A stretch of 52,005 bases of DNA from Xenorhabdus szentirmaii DSM 16338 (lineage in GTDB: Bacteria; Pseudomonadota; Gammaproteobacteria; Enterobacterales; Enterobacteriaceae): the NCBI RefSeq assembly GCF_002632585.1, contig NZ_NIBV01000005.1:30872-82876 (forward strand), read 5' to 3'. The translations under genes and the position numbers were made by a program. The notes below the pieces were generated by a model that was not told the origin of the DNA, did not search any database, and saw only the letters and a list, made by a program, of their open reading frames with translations. Below are positions 1 to 7,657 of the stretch, in pieces (the stretch's first letter is position 1; each line of letters starts with the position of its first letter).

Positions 1-569
1 TTTGCCACCTGACCCTGCAACTGGGGCTCACCCCGGTCATCAGCTATCGTCGCCCAAACAAAGGCCCTAATACGTTCCAAAAGAAACAGTTTATTTATGA
101 CTCGCAACACGATTGCTATACCTGCCCGCAGGGCGAAAAGCTGATTTATACCACCACCGACCGCCAGGGATACCGCCATTACCAAACAGCCGCCGGCATT
201 TGCCAGAACTGTCCACAGCGGTCGGCTTGTACACGGGCTAAAAAGGGAAAAACCATCACGCGGCACCTCTGGGAAACGAGCAAAGAAAAGGCTCAATACA
301 TTCGGTTAACGCCGTGGGGCAAAAAAATGCATAAGCGACGAAAAGAAACGATAGAGCGCAGTTTTGCGGATGCCAAACAGCATCACGGGCATCGTTACGC
401 CCATTTTCGCGGGTTGCTGAAAGTGCAGATACAGTGCCTATTGGCGGCCACCGCGCAAAATATCAAGAAGATAGCGTTACTGGTGGCCACGCTTTGTTGG
501 TTTTATCTGGGGTTCAGCCGTGAATGTAGTCGATCAACCATCCCATCACGTTCTGGAAAAGGGGAATAA
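1..569 (+). CDS. IS1182-like DDE transposase, C-terminal part (5' end outside window)
   Basis: The frame is open from base 3 to a TAA at 567-569 (189 residues), so the start lies upstream of the window. Two cysteine clusters (CYTCPQGE and CQNCPQRSAC) come before a basic HKRRKETIERSFADAK segment that should carry the last glutamate of the DDE triad. This order is typical of IS1182/IS1182-like transposases (family knowledge, not searched). The last ~20 residues are less typical and may run past the original end. The gene is part of an insertion sequence that abuts the leftward block at 503-2938. Confidence 0.65.
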   Translation, partial: CHLTLQLGLTPVISYRRPNKGPNTFQKKQFIYDSQHDCYTCPQGEKLIYTTTDRQGYRHYQTAAGICQNCPQRSACTRAKKGKTITRHLWETSKEKAQYIRLTPWGKKMHKRRKETIERSFADAKQHHGHRYAHFRGLLKVQIQCLLAATAQNIKKIALLVATLCWFYLGFSRECSRSTIPSRSGKGE

Positions 570-949
570 CGGGCATGAATCAGAAAAAAAACGAAGAGGA
601 GGGTTGATAATGGAGACGGTAATTGTATGGTTTCAACGCGGTTTGTCAGCATTCTGAAACCACCGACTTTAGTCGGTGGTTGTTGAGTTAACCGATTGTT
701 TCGGGCGGTTATGCGATCCTTTAAGAATCGTATATTGTTATCTTGAGTGCTGATAATCGTCTTTAAGGTGTGATTTTCACCGGACAATTCGGCTTTATCC
801 TGACTCAGCTCTACAATGTGTTTTGTAAGGTTTTTATATTGGTTATATGCAAGATATCCTCCCATACTGATAACGGCCAACACAAAGCCAACACCGGCTA
901 ATTTCAGTGACTTTCCAATAGGGAATGACGTTATCCCACCCAGTAACAT
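503..949 (-). CDS. Small membrane-anchored coiled-coil protein, C-terminus replaced by mobile-element sequence
   Basis: 148-codon frame. Residues ~15-35 form one hydrophobic segment (LKLAGVGFVLAVISMGGYLA), followed by a hydrophilic, helix-rich stretch (~40-85) that could be a coiled coil. This organisation is spanin-like (Rz-type), but I see no specific motif. From about residue 92 the frame enters the IS200-type hairpin at 660-679 and then runs antisense into the transposase end, so the C-terminal third is probably not original. It is the last gene of the leftward block 503-2938 and starts 9 bp after the previous stop. Function unknown. Confidence 0.5.
   Translation of the reverse strand: MLLGGITSFPIGKSLKLAGVGFVLAVISMGGYLAYNQYKNLTKHIVELSQDKAELSGENHTLKTIISTQDNNIRFLKDRITARNNRLTQQPPTKVGGFRMLTNRVETIQLPSPLSTLLFVFFLIHARYSPFPERDGMVDRLHSRLNPR
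660..679. repeat. IS200-type end hairpin (solo copy)
   Basis: Perfect 9-bp stem CCACCGACT / AGTCGGTGG with a 2-nt loop. On the minus strand the surrounding ~26 bases match the left end of the IS200 element at 4814-4839. There is no transposase here, so it is a solo end, lying in opposite orientation to the copies near 5 kb. Confidence 0.7.
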
Positions 950-957
950 AATGGCTC

Positions 958-1395
958 CTACGACAAGGCGGCAATGACAGACACCGGGGTGATGGCTTTT
1001 AATGCGCGGGTCATGGCCGGGCTTTCAAGCAAGCCGGCGAGCATCGAAACACTGACGGCATTACGAAAGGATTTTTGCGCCCGGTTGGCAGAATCATTAG
1101 CCTGTGTGGCTAATCGATTAACGGCCTCCGTGGCTTTATCAAGGTCATCAAGCGAACGCGTTAATGTTTCAGCTGCGTCGTTTAGCCGGGCTATCTGTTC
1201 GTCGGTCAACGTTGGAATAAGACCACCAGCCCCCAGCCGGTTATCCAGGAGTGAATTGATACTATTCATTGCTGCCTGAATATCATCCGTGTTAATACCC
1301 ACAATGAGCCGATTTTGTGCGGTGGTTATGTCTGTATCCGCAATCGCTTCAATCAAATGAAACGGGGTACTGTCGGGCAATAGGTGGCCTTTCAA
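958..1395 (-). CDS. Unknown protein, probable C-terminal part of a frameshifted gene
   Basis: 145 codons from a TTG. A central helical region (~60-110) is rich in Ala/Asp/Asn/Arg and looks coiled-coil-like. The C-terminal ~30 residues are hydrophobic. The beginning overlaps the upstream frame (1349-1705). Removing one T from the TTT run near 1397 would join the two frames into a single ~249-residue protein, so I read this as the second half of one gene. It lies directly downstream of a PAAR-like gene, so a cargo/effector or tail-tip role is conceivable, but nothing proves it. Confidence 0.5.
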   Translation of the reverse strand: MKGHLLPDSTPFHLIEAIADTDITTAQNRLIVGINTDDIQAAMNSINSLLDNRLGAGGLIPTLTDEQIARLNDAAETLTRSLDDLDKATEAVNRLATQANDSANRAQKSFRNAVSVSMLAGLLESPAMTRALKAITPVSVIAALS

Positions 1396-1705
1396 ATAAC
1401 ACGTCCAGCCAAATACGTATCTGGATCAATTGGGATGGGCTTTGATAACCATTGATAGCGTCATGGAACGCATGTGCCGCGTTGGCCGAAACTGTTAATT
1501 TGCTAATAGCATCAGTCACCTTGTTCACGGCGTGAATGACTGAAGCGGGATAGCTCATTTCTGGCTTCATGAGCTGGCGAAGTAAGGCGGCTTTTTTGAG
1601 GGAATTATCTGCAGTCGATTTAGCGATGCACAGTGCGGCTGGTGGGTGTAATCCTTCCGCGCCCAACGCCCTGAATGCGGCGATTTGTTTTTCGTTGTCT
1701 AGCAT
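1349..1705 (-). CDS. Unknown protein, probable N-terminal part of a frameshifted gene
   Basis: 118-codon frame whose ATG follows the TAA of the PAAR-like gene without a gap, implying translational coupling. The sequence is mostly helical and has no motif I recognise. The last ~15 codons look like out-of-frame reading. A one-base deletion in the T run near 1397 restores continuity with the frame ending at 958. Its position after a PAAR-like spike suggests that the two products act together. Confidence 0.5.
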   Translation of the reverse strand: MLDNEKQIAAFRALGAEGLHPPAALCIAKSTADNSLKKAALLRQLMKPEMSYPASVIHAVNKVTDAISKLTVSANAAHAFHDAINGYQSPSQLIQIRIWLDVLFERPPIARQYPVSFD

Positions 1706-1990
1706 TTAACTTACCTTAAAAGAAGTGTCCCCAGACACCACAACAGAACCACACGACACCGGATCATCAACACAACAAAGGGCTTTCCCGTTCACCGTAA
1801 ACCACGGTCTTGTGCTGATGGCGGTTCCGTTATGCGTGCTATTACTGTCAGTGTGATCAGGAAACACATTCCCGTCCACCAGTACAGAAACGCCATTGAT
1901 TTTTACCAGGGCTTCACCTTCGGATGAAGGGCGGGGAGGAAATCCCCCATGCCCAGAACAGATTGAATTCTTCGTCCCCACAGCAGACAT
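1706..1990 (-). CDS. PAAR-like spike-tip protein
   Basis: 94-residue glycine-rich protein. PAAR-type repeats are visible around residues 12-20 (SGHGGFPPRP), the middle (VSVLVDGNVFPDHTD) and the cysteine-containing C-terminal part (CCVDDPVSCGS). PAAR and related proteins form a small metal-binding cone that sharpens the tip of a contractile tail or T6SS spike. The length fits a stand-alone PAAR. The gene is immediately followed, without a gap, by the frameshifted gene at 958-1705. Baseplate spike genes lie further right (7658-9222), so a phage-tail tip is the simplest role; a T6SS tip (an orphan hcp lies at 23.7 kb) is the alternative. Confidence 0.75.
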   Translation of the reverse strand: MSAVGTKNSICSGHGGFPPRPSSEGEALVKINGVSVLVDGNVFPDHTDSNSTHNGTAISTRPWFTVNGKALCCVDDPVSCGSVVVSGDTSFKVS

Positions 1991-2011
1991 TTGCTCACCT
2001 TGATAAAAGAG

Positions 2012-2938
2012 TTATTCTCTGGGGGCCTGTAATTTGCCCAGTGCGTCAAAAATAAGGGTGTAAGCCGTCCGTAGCTCATCCACCATTAAGATAAAATCGG
2101 CGTATTCGCGGGATAATGCGTCTTCTTCAGCTTTATTTTGCGTTGAAAACGCCTCACCAAACTGAAATTTTTTAAATTTGCATGAACGGGTTAGTTCTAA
2201 ATCCAATCCGCATTGGGTATCAACATGAACGCCGAGTGCGCAAACCTGACGGCCTTGATCTAACAGCATGGAAACCATTTCATCGTTGTTCAATCGGTCT
2301 TCTTTGTTGAATCGGACTTCCCCATCGTCATAAATCAGATCGGCTTTTTTAATCTTCTCACTGATGCTCAGCTTGGCCGGCAGGGTATTCGCCTCTTTTA
2401 GCCGCTCCGTCATCGCTACTTCAACGGGGATTTCTGTGGCAACAGGGACAACGGGCAGGGATCCCAGTGTACGGCGCAGAAGTGACAATACCTATTCTGC
2501 TGTGCGGGGGGAGGAGGTGTCAATGGAAATCAAACCGTTATCAACGTCGATCCACATTTGAAGGGTGTTCCGTTTCGGAAATGCGCGGGGTAACAGCGCC
2601 TGAATAACGTCATCTTTAATTTGAGCCACTTCAGAACGGCGCAATTTGCGATCTTGTACTGACGCTAATTCATCACGCTTGGCATTCAGGTGTTCTTGGA
2701 TGATGGCGGTTGGGATATCTTTACTCTCTTTCACGGCCACAAGCAGCAGGTTATTACCGTGAACAAACATCGCTGGACGATTATCATTCATTAGCCAGCC
2801 AATCCGGGAAGCTTCATGCGGGTCACAGGGCGTAAACGCAAAATGCGGCATAAGGGTAAGTAATTCAGCTTCGGTGAGATTCGGCACCGCTTGTGATAAC
2901 GGGTAGATGAGGGTGTTTTTAAAAACCTTGAACATCAA
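2012..2938 (-). pseudogene. rdgC: RdgC recombination-associated protein, interrupted by an in-frame amber codon
   Basis: RdgC is a ring-shaped DNA-binding protein that limits RecA-promoted exchange; phages and large plasmids often carry a copy. Two frames, 2492-2938 (148 aa) and 2012-2488 (158 aa), lie in the same phase and are separated only by TAG at 2492-2494 plus one codon. Together they give ~308 residues against about 303 in E. coli. Matching blocks include MAFTPC-like HFAFTPCDP, the LLPRAFPKRN segment, MWIDVDNGLI, LRRTLGSLPVVPV and DFILMVDELR near the end. The amber falls just before LLRRTLGSLP. It is either a nonsense mutation or, less likely, a suppressed codon. Confidence 0.85.
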
Positions 2939-3108
2939 AATGACACCTGATTAGCAATACGGGCATTGATTGTATCAAAATAAATAGTTAGTTAGAATGT
3001 CTATCGTGACAACGCCTTCATGTCACAACATGTAACATGTTATGTAATGACTATTTTCTTTTCTAATCCTATTAGCACGTTGTCTTATTGCAGTGAAAAG
3101 GAACTATT

Positions 3109-3228
3109 GTGCCTGAAATTAAAAAGGAACCGATGGTTGTATCGTTATCAGGCGGTCAATCATCAGGATTTATGTGTGATTATCTTCTGCAAAATTATGC
3201 TGGTAATTATGATTTCTATTGCAACTGA
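3109..3228 (+). pseudogene. PAPS-reductase-like (PP-loop) protein, N-terminal fragment
   Basis: A GTG start with a good upstream AAGGAA opens a 39-codon frame containing SLSGGQSSGFM, the SGGxSS PP-loop of phosphoadenosine-phosphosulfate reductase-like enzymes (also DndC-type), followed by YDFYCN. In the family this usually continues as 'NTG'. The frame stops at 3226 exactly where an IS110 remnant begins on the other strand, so the gene was cut after ~40 of an expected 200 or more residues. Enzymes of this family bind ATP and activate a substrate by adenylation; the substrate here is unknown. Confidence 0.5.
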
Positions 3229-3387
3229 TTGTCCGGTAGATTCCTCAATAAAATGAATCTGCATCAGATGTTTTGCAATATTGACGCCAACAGGAGTATA
3301 TTTCATGAGTGGATCCTCCAGTCATCGGGAAGCTACAGGCTTCCACTTTTAGGCACTATAAGGCCGGAAATCTGAGAGGATCCACGC
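3227..3387 (-). mobile_element. IS110-family remnant: N-terminal transposase codons plus left-end non-coding segment
   Basis: From ATG at 3306 the minus strand reads MKYTPVGVNIAKHLMQIHF, the usual start of IS110 transposases. There the catalytic aspartate of GVDIA is normally present; here it is Asn. The reading ends near 3227. Upstream of the start (3307-3387) is a structured non-coding end: a 10-bp inverted repeat GTGGATCCTC (3309-3318) / GAGGATCCAC (3376-3385) flanks a GGAAGC/GCTTCC hairpin (3328-3344). In IS110 elements this end encodes the guide (bridge) RNA; that it does so here is inference. The element is inactive. Confidence 0.6.
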
Positions 3388-3546
3388 CTCATATCTCAAT
3401 TCCATCACAATGCCGGGAGCTAAGTGGTTGGGGTGCGTTCATTACATTCTCCTAATATAGCTCATCAGGCTGCTTTGGCATTGGTCACTGTGATACGCAC
3501 CCGCTTACCGCGTCGCGCACGATTAGCCGCTCGGCAGTGCAACGGG

Positions 3547-4182
3547 CTACCCCCCCGTCTTCATGTCACTAATGCTGGGAATCGGAGCAGTCGTGAAGGT
3601 GTGCTTGAACCGAACATCGTCCGTGCGCTTCAATGGCTTCATGGAATCGGCATACATGCCATTGTGTGAACCTGCCCAGTACCCGCTATACTTGTATCCT
3701 GAAAATATGCAATGCAAGGTGGCATTCTTCGAACCAAATGGGATCGGAACGCTAGTACCAGCACACTCGAACAGAAATATCTTTCCCTCCTTGTTGAACG
3801 ACTTGGGAGTCATTCCCATCGGCAGATTTCTGCCGAACGCCAGCTCCAGCGGCTCCAGCTTGGGTGGCGTGCTTGCGCCCATATACACCTGATGGTACAC
3901 CGACACGCTGAGGCTATTCAGTTTTGGCAGGAAGATTGTGGTGCTGCCGGTCTTTGGGTCGGATGACTCATATGTGTCCTGCATCCATGGTAAAAGCGTG
4001 CCTTCCGACGCCTGCGATATCGCATTGAAGTAGATTGTCGCCTTAAGGCTTTTCTTGTCTATCTTGATCCCTCCTCGTACTCGCAATCGGCAGTGGCTCG
4101 GAAACTTCTCATTTCCGAAAGATGAATAATCTGGTTCGATATACTCGGCATAATCCGCTTCGATATTCCAATTGTTGGACAT
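3547..4182 (-). CDS. Unknown ~211-residue protein
   Basis: I do not recognise this gene. The likely start is ATG at 4182 (MSNNWNIEAD), because AGGAG lies 8 nt upstream; an earlier ATG at 4206 has no such site. The protein is rich in beta-forming residues, Gly, Ser and aromatics, with one cysteine pair region (LFECAG, LHCIFSG) and no signal peptide or membrane span. It reads to TAG-like stop sequence in 3547-3549. A small two-span membrane protein is transcribed divergently from the same spot (4205). Two such genes back to back could be an effector/immunity or toxin pair, but nothing in the sequence proves it. Confidence 0.55.
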   Translation of the reverse strand: MSNNWNIEADYAEYIEPDYSSFGNEKFPSHCRLRVRGGIKIDKKSLKATIYFNAISQASEGTLLPWMQDTYESSDPKTGSTTIFLPKLNSLSVSVYHQVYMGASTPPKLEPLELAFGRNLPMGMTPKSFNKEGKIFLFECAGTSVPIPFGSKNATLHCIFSGYKYSGYWAGSHNGMYADSMKPLKRTDDVRFKHTFTTAPIPSISDMKTGG

Positions 4183-4204
4183 TCGCTTCTCCTGTATTTT
4201 CTGC

Positions 4205-4422
4205 ATGCGAAAATTGGTTATGGTATTCTGTTGCTATTTAAGATCTTCCTGTGGCTACCATTACTGTTCATTGCCCTCACTGTGATTCAGATAATATTTA
4301 CCGACACGGTCGTAGTTCTTCTTAGCATGACCACTTTCGTTGCCGTTCCTGCCATCGTGATAACAGTTATTTATCTCTATTACATCGACATTATTCCAAA
4401 AACATGGTCTATATATTCCTAA
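4205..4422 (+). CDS. Small two-span membrane protein, frameshifted near its start
   Basis: Almost the whole product is hydrophobic, with spans at roughly LFKIFLWLPLLFIALTVIQ and VVLLSMTTFVAVPAIVITVIYL. The long frame is 4231-4422 (TTG start), but the hydrophobic reading extends upstream as KIGYGILLLFKIF. Adding one A to the A run in ATGCGAAAATTGG (4205-4217) would join it to ATG 4205 (~72 residues). The start codons of this gene and of the divergent unknown gene lie within 30 bp. Function unknown; it may be an immunity protein or a remnant. Confidence 0.4.
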
Positions 4423-4813
4423 CTGATATGTAGACTTTTCATTACCAGTCCCGATATTAATACTTCTCATTATATTAGTATCTCGTAGATCAGGTGAGGA
4501 CTCATATGTTTTAATAATTATCATACCTATTTTAGGTGGGAATATTTCCAATAAAAATTATTCCAATTTTTAATATTTTTTCTTATAAAGTTTTAACTAA
4601 CATCAATTGATTAAATTTTAATTGTTCATTTTTATGAAAATACATCTAGTTTTATATATTATTTAGATCCAACTTCTTAATGGATTTTGTTATTACGGTA
4701 GATTTAATGAAGGTTAAATAAGTAGCTTGTATTATTTTTCCAAAATGAATAGTATCATTTTCAGTTAATTAAAAAATATCAAAAAAAGCATTGCAAATAA
4801 AATTCATAAGACC
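4423..4813. other. AT-rich non-coding stretch
   Basis: About 390 bp, very AT-rich. I see no convincing gene; the opposite-strand frame 4261-4551 is antisense to the membrane protein and has no recognisable content. The stretch ends where the IS200 left end begins. Confidence 0.5.
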
Positions 4814-5360
4814 CAACAACCACCGACTAAAGTCGGTGGGTTAGTGATTAACGGACTGACATTCCGGATACGCATCGACTGAACGATGCATCAATTATCC
4901 AGCCTGAAGTTATCATTTGGGTTCGGTTCAAAATGGTGGGCAAGATAAGCCTCAATCATTTCTTCTGTTAACTGACCCACCGTAGAACAAAAATAGCCTC
5001 TGCCCCAAAAATGCTGACCCCAATAGCGTTTTTTCAGATGAGTAAACTCCTCAAACAACTTATTCGCTGTCCTCCCTTTCAGCCTCCTCATGATTTCTGA
5101 GGGTGCTAATGTCGGCGGACTATTCACCAATATGTGAACATGATCTTGGCTCACGACACCACTTAATATTCTGATTTCAAATGCTTCACACGTCTGACGG
5201 ACTAACTCTCGCACCCGAATACCGACTTCACCCGTCAGCACCTTGTACCTGTATTTTGTTACCCACACAAAATGATATTCGATATTAAATACCGTGTGGC
5301 TGCCATATCTGTAATCCATGTTGCACCTCCCGTGCAACACAGTATCGCAGCTAAAGCTGA
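4814..5360 (-). mobile_element. IS200/IS605-family element, intact copy
   Basis: A 9-bp stem hairpin at 4820-4839 (CCACCGACT/AGTCGGTGG) marks one end. A single Y1 transposase gene on the minus strand fills the element. A second, partly degenerate copy starts at 5361 with the same sequence (94 bp, one mismatch: 4823-4916 versus 5361-5454), which defines a repeat unit of 538 bp. There are no inverted repeats, as expected for this family. Confidence 0.75.
4891..5319 (-). CDS. tnpA: IS200-type Y1 (HUH) transposase
   Basis: Single-domain HUH transposase that cuts and joins single-stranded DNA. Motifs seen: the early VTKYRYKVL strand, the HUH motif DHVHILV in the middle, and the catalytic tyrosine in MIEAYLAHHF near the C-terminus. 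The length (142 aa from ATG 5319) matches the family. ATG 5319 is chosen because GGGAGG lies 6 nt upstream; the longer frame from 5340 adds seven residues that overlap this site. There is no accessory tnpB. It appears intact and could be active on the remnant ends at 5361 and 660. Confidence 0.9.
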   Translation of the reverse strand: MDYRYGSHTVFNIEYHFVWVTKYRYKVLTGEVGIRVRELVRQTCEAFEIRILSGVVSQDHVHILVNSPPTLAPSEIMRRLKGRTANKLFEEFTHLKKRYWGQHFWGRGYFCSTVGQLTEEMIEAYLAHHFEPNPNDNFRLDN

Positions 5361-5580
5361 CCGACTAAAGTCGGTGGGTTAGTGATTAACGGACTGACAT
5401 TCCTGATACGCATCGACTGAACGATGCATCAATTATCCAGCCTGAAGTTATCATTCAGGTTTGATTCAAAATGATGCTCCAGATAGGCCTTTATCATCTA
5501 TTCCGTTAATTGACCTACCGTCGCACAAAAATAGCTTTTGCCCAAAAATGCTGATCCCAGTAACGTTTTGAGAGCGTAAA
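5361..5580 (-). mobile_element. Truncated second IS200 copy in tandem
   Basis: Begins with the same end hairpin and 94-bp segment as the intact copy (one mismatch), then carries a degenerate minus-strand copy of the transposase C-terminus: FLGKSYFCATVGQLTE is recognisable, with stops and frameshifts. Similarity is lost near 5575. It is a dead tandem copy with the same orientation as the element at 4814-5360. Confidence 0.7.
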
Positions 5581-5645
5581 AAACCGTGGGGCACTCCGTG
5601 AAATTGGTGACATAATGAACGAGTGGGAGTGTTAGAAATTCTGTG

Positions 5646-6125
5646 GTGCGACACGAGGCTGTTCCTGTGATTGTTTCACCCAATAAGTTGAAAGTATAAC
5701 CTGCTGTCTCACTAATAGTTCCCTACCTGACTGTGCGTTGAGAGTAATTTCGGCGTGCAAAGCGTCAGGGACAACGTAGCCGAACGATTCGCGAGAGTCA
5801 ATCCCAAACTGCCAGCCGCAGGCGGTGAAGGCGCCAGGGATGAGGTTATGGTCAGCAAAAGCTAATTTCGAGAAGCATCCTAATACTTATGGAGCCAAAG
5901 CGGCTGTCAGGCTTCAGCCAAAAAGGCACATTGGCAGGCATACCTTATCACAGATGAGGTATAGTGAGTGTTGCCAGCCGGTGTAAACGGAAGACCTGTT
6001 CCCTTGAGTCATAGGAACGTGGTAACCCCGTACAACTCCGTCAGGTAGCAAGCTGGATGCCATCCACTACAAGATCTGTGAGGATGGGTGCTATGTGAGC
6101 AAGGTGGTCTATACCGTATTGGCGC
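5646..6125 (+). ncRNA. Probable group II intron 5' portion (ribozyme domains), no RT
   Basis: A GC-richer, non-coding stretch begins with GTGCGACACGAGG, which fits the conserved group II intron 5' end (GUGCG). It continues with ~480 nt of dense local complementarity and no frame over 60 codons. Internal segments such as GGAACGTGGTAACCCCG and CCGTCAGGTAGCAAGCTGG resemble bacterial group II intron domains, from memory. The stretch ends at 6133 against an IS1595-type end, so no reverse transcriptase or domain V/VI remains. I am only moderately confident; another structured RNA is possible. Confidence 0.4.
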
Positions 6126-6132
6126 TCAACTA

Positions 6133-6161
6133 CCTTAGGTTATATTGGTTATCTAGGACAG
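6133..6161. repeat. Insertion-sequence end (same as 25,637-25,664), remnant
   Basis: The segment around GGTTATATTGGTTATCTAGG matches the sequence at 25,637-25,664 with few differences. There it adjoins an IS1595-like transposase fragment, so this is probably a solo IS1595-type end that truncates the intron-like sequence on its left. Confidence 0.5.
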
Positions 6162-6320
6162 ACTCATAATAAGTTTATTTTTATAAATTTTATTTGTAAT
6201 ATTTATTTTGATATTTTCCAAATTATTTGACAATGACATCATACAGCTGGCAATTATTCATATATTAATTTGCCATTATATTTTCTGTAATAACTAAAAG
6301 TAATTAATTAGGAGGCTATA

Positions 6321-6884
6321 ATGTCTAACATTAACATACTAATCACTCTTGACACAGATGAAATTATTCATCAGCAACTAGTTGAAGACTACGGTCATAT
6401 TAAAGAGATAGACGGAAAATATATTAATGTGGTTGTTCTAGGTAATAATAATGCAATGTCTTTCATTAATGGAGCCGATATTGCTAAAAAAACTTATTTA
6501 GAAATACCAAAAGCTAATAAAAATGATGATATTCAATGGCGAGTATTTTCATTGTCATCAAAAAATACTAGTGTAAATTCACATGATGTTATCATCTTGT
6601 CAGATCTTAAAGTTACCAACGACACTATTAAAGCGATTCATTCTCCTATTGATTTAGATATTAGTAAATTTAACTCGCCAATTATTAATGACAAAGCAAA
6701 AACTTCGACACCACCAACTTTAAGTTATATAACTACACAAGAAAATACTTGGACTAGCCATATTGACGTTGACACCAAGCAAATTCAAGAATTAGTAGCT
6801 ACGTTTGCCGTATGCAACACAAAATCAAAACAAATTCTTGGATATTTCAAATGGACTCATAAAATTATGATTGGCTCTAAATAG
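6321..6884 (+). CDS. AidA/PixA-family inclusion-body protein
   Basis: 187 residues starting NINILITLDTDEII, the hallmark beginning of the AidA/PixA family (PF12306). PixA forms intracellular crystalline inclusions in Xenorhabdus nematophila, and AidA is quorum-regulated in Burkholderia/Ralstonia; the biochemical role is not settled. The length is close to the family's usual ~170-190. It has no signal peptide or membrane span, so it is cytoplasmic. The start is secure: AGGAGG lies 6 nt upstream of the ATG. The gene stands alone in AT-rich DNA between an IS end and a broken pRiA4b gene, which suggests horizontal movement. A TTGACA box at about 6228 may belong to its promoter. Confidence 0.8.
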   Translation: MSNINILITLDTDEIIHQQLVEDYGHIKEIDGKYINVVVLGNNNAMSFINGADIAKKTYLEIPKANKNDDIQWRVFSLSSKNTSVNSHDVIILSDLKVTNDTIKAIHSPIDLDISKFNSPIINDKAKTSTPPTLSYITTQENTWTSHIDVDTKQIQELVATFAVCNTKSKQILGYFKWTHKIMIGSK

Positions 6885-6929
6885 CATTGATAACCATTAA
6901 TATTTTTCATGATAGTAAATAATCTCGCT

Positions 6930-7257
6930 TGATGACTTTGAATTTGATGCCGGTGATCGTTTCACTTATGAGTACAATTTTTTCGAGCACTGGCTTCACA
7001 ACATCCGTATTGCAACCATTCTCGATAGTTCTCGCCTAAAATAGCCTTTTTGTCTGGCCGGAAATAGAATGCCCGGAGCAACCTTAGTTGATGAAAGCGA
7101 TAAAACACTGGCGTTACTGAAAGCTATCATTAATGTCGATGAAACGACCACCGTCAGGGATATTCGTCCCTCGATTGATGAGCTGGATGCCGTCAGGTTT
7201 AATCGCAAAAAGGTTAACCGTCAATTGCGTCAACTCGATATTGATTCGTCTGAATAG
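6930..7257 (+). pseudogene. Plasmid pRiA4b ORF-3-like protein, broken C-terminal part
   Basis: From about 6930 the plus strand reads LDDFEFDAGDRFTYEYNFFEHWLHNIRI, then stops at 7038-7040. A second frame from 7069 reads MPGATLVDESDKTLALLKAI through RPSIDELDAVRFNRKKVNRQL. The FTYEYDFGDxWxH pattern is the signature of the pRiA4b ORF-3-like family (PF07929). The N-terminus is missing and the centre is frameshifted, so it is a pseudogene. Homologues often sit next to IS66-type transposons, which fits this mobile-element scrapyard. Confidence 0.6.
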
Positions 7258-7426
7258 GAGCCTGTCGTGGTGTGGCTATAGCGGATAGGTATGATTGTTA
7301 TCCAAAAGGTATACCTTTTCATCCATGCTAAAAACTAGGAAATAATCCTCTATAAACCTCGGGAAAGTCAATTTTATAGAGTATCCTACAAATTTTTATC
7401 AGGTTTAAAGACTTTTTAGGTTTATA

Positions 7427-7497
7427 TGCATTATGCCTACATTCGGGTCAGTTCGGTTGACCAGTATATTGATCGCCAGAAAGAGGCACTAAGTTAA
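7427..7497 (+). pseudogene. Serine recombinase N-terminal fragment
   Basis: The short frame MHYAYIRVSSVDQYIDRQK is the start of the resolvase/invertase catalytic domain (YxRVSSxxQ, with the nucleophilic serine). It stops after ~22 codons. It is too short to be functional and is a remnant of a resolvase-carrying element. Confidence 0.6.
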
Positions 7498-7526
7498 CAC
7501 AGAATTTGTCATAACCCTCTTGAAAA

Positions 7527-7640
7527 ATGGTGCAAGCATTTAATGGTTTATGGAAAGTCCCGATCTTAGCCGTGATGAACTTATCCCTTGTAATAATATT
7601 CATCTTTTCCTTACCAGCACCGGCTTTTGCTGTGGATAAA
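7527..7640 (+). pseudogene. Secreted-protein N-terminal fragment with signal peptide
   Basis: The frame starts MVQAFNGLWKVPILAVMNL and continues through a strong hydrophobic core to an AFA|VDK cleavage site, a textbook signal peptide such as those of conjugation pilins or Trb proteins. After ~38 codons it runs antisense into the tail-spike gene (7658), so only the leader survives. Parent gene unknown; it marks a recombination joint at ~7640. Confidence 0.4.
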
Positions 7641-7657
7641 CGTTATTCTCTTCACCG

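Noticed and set aside
5646..6125. Retron or other RT-linked RNA
   Set aside because: There is no reverse transcriptase frame nearby and no retron-like inverted ends; the 5' GTGCG favours a group II intron fragment.
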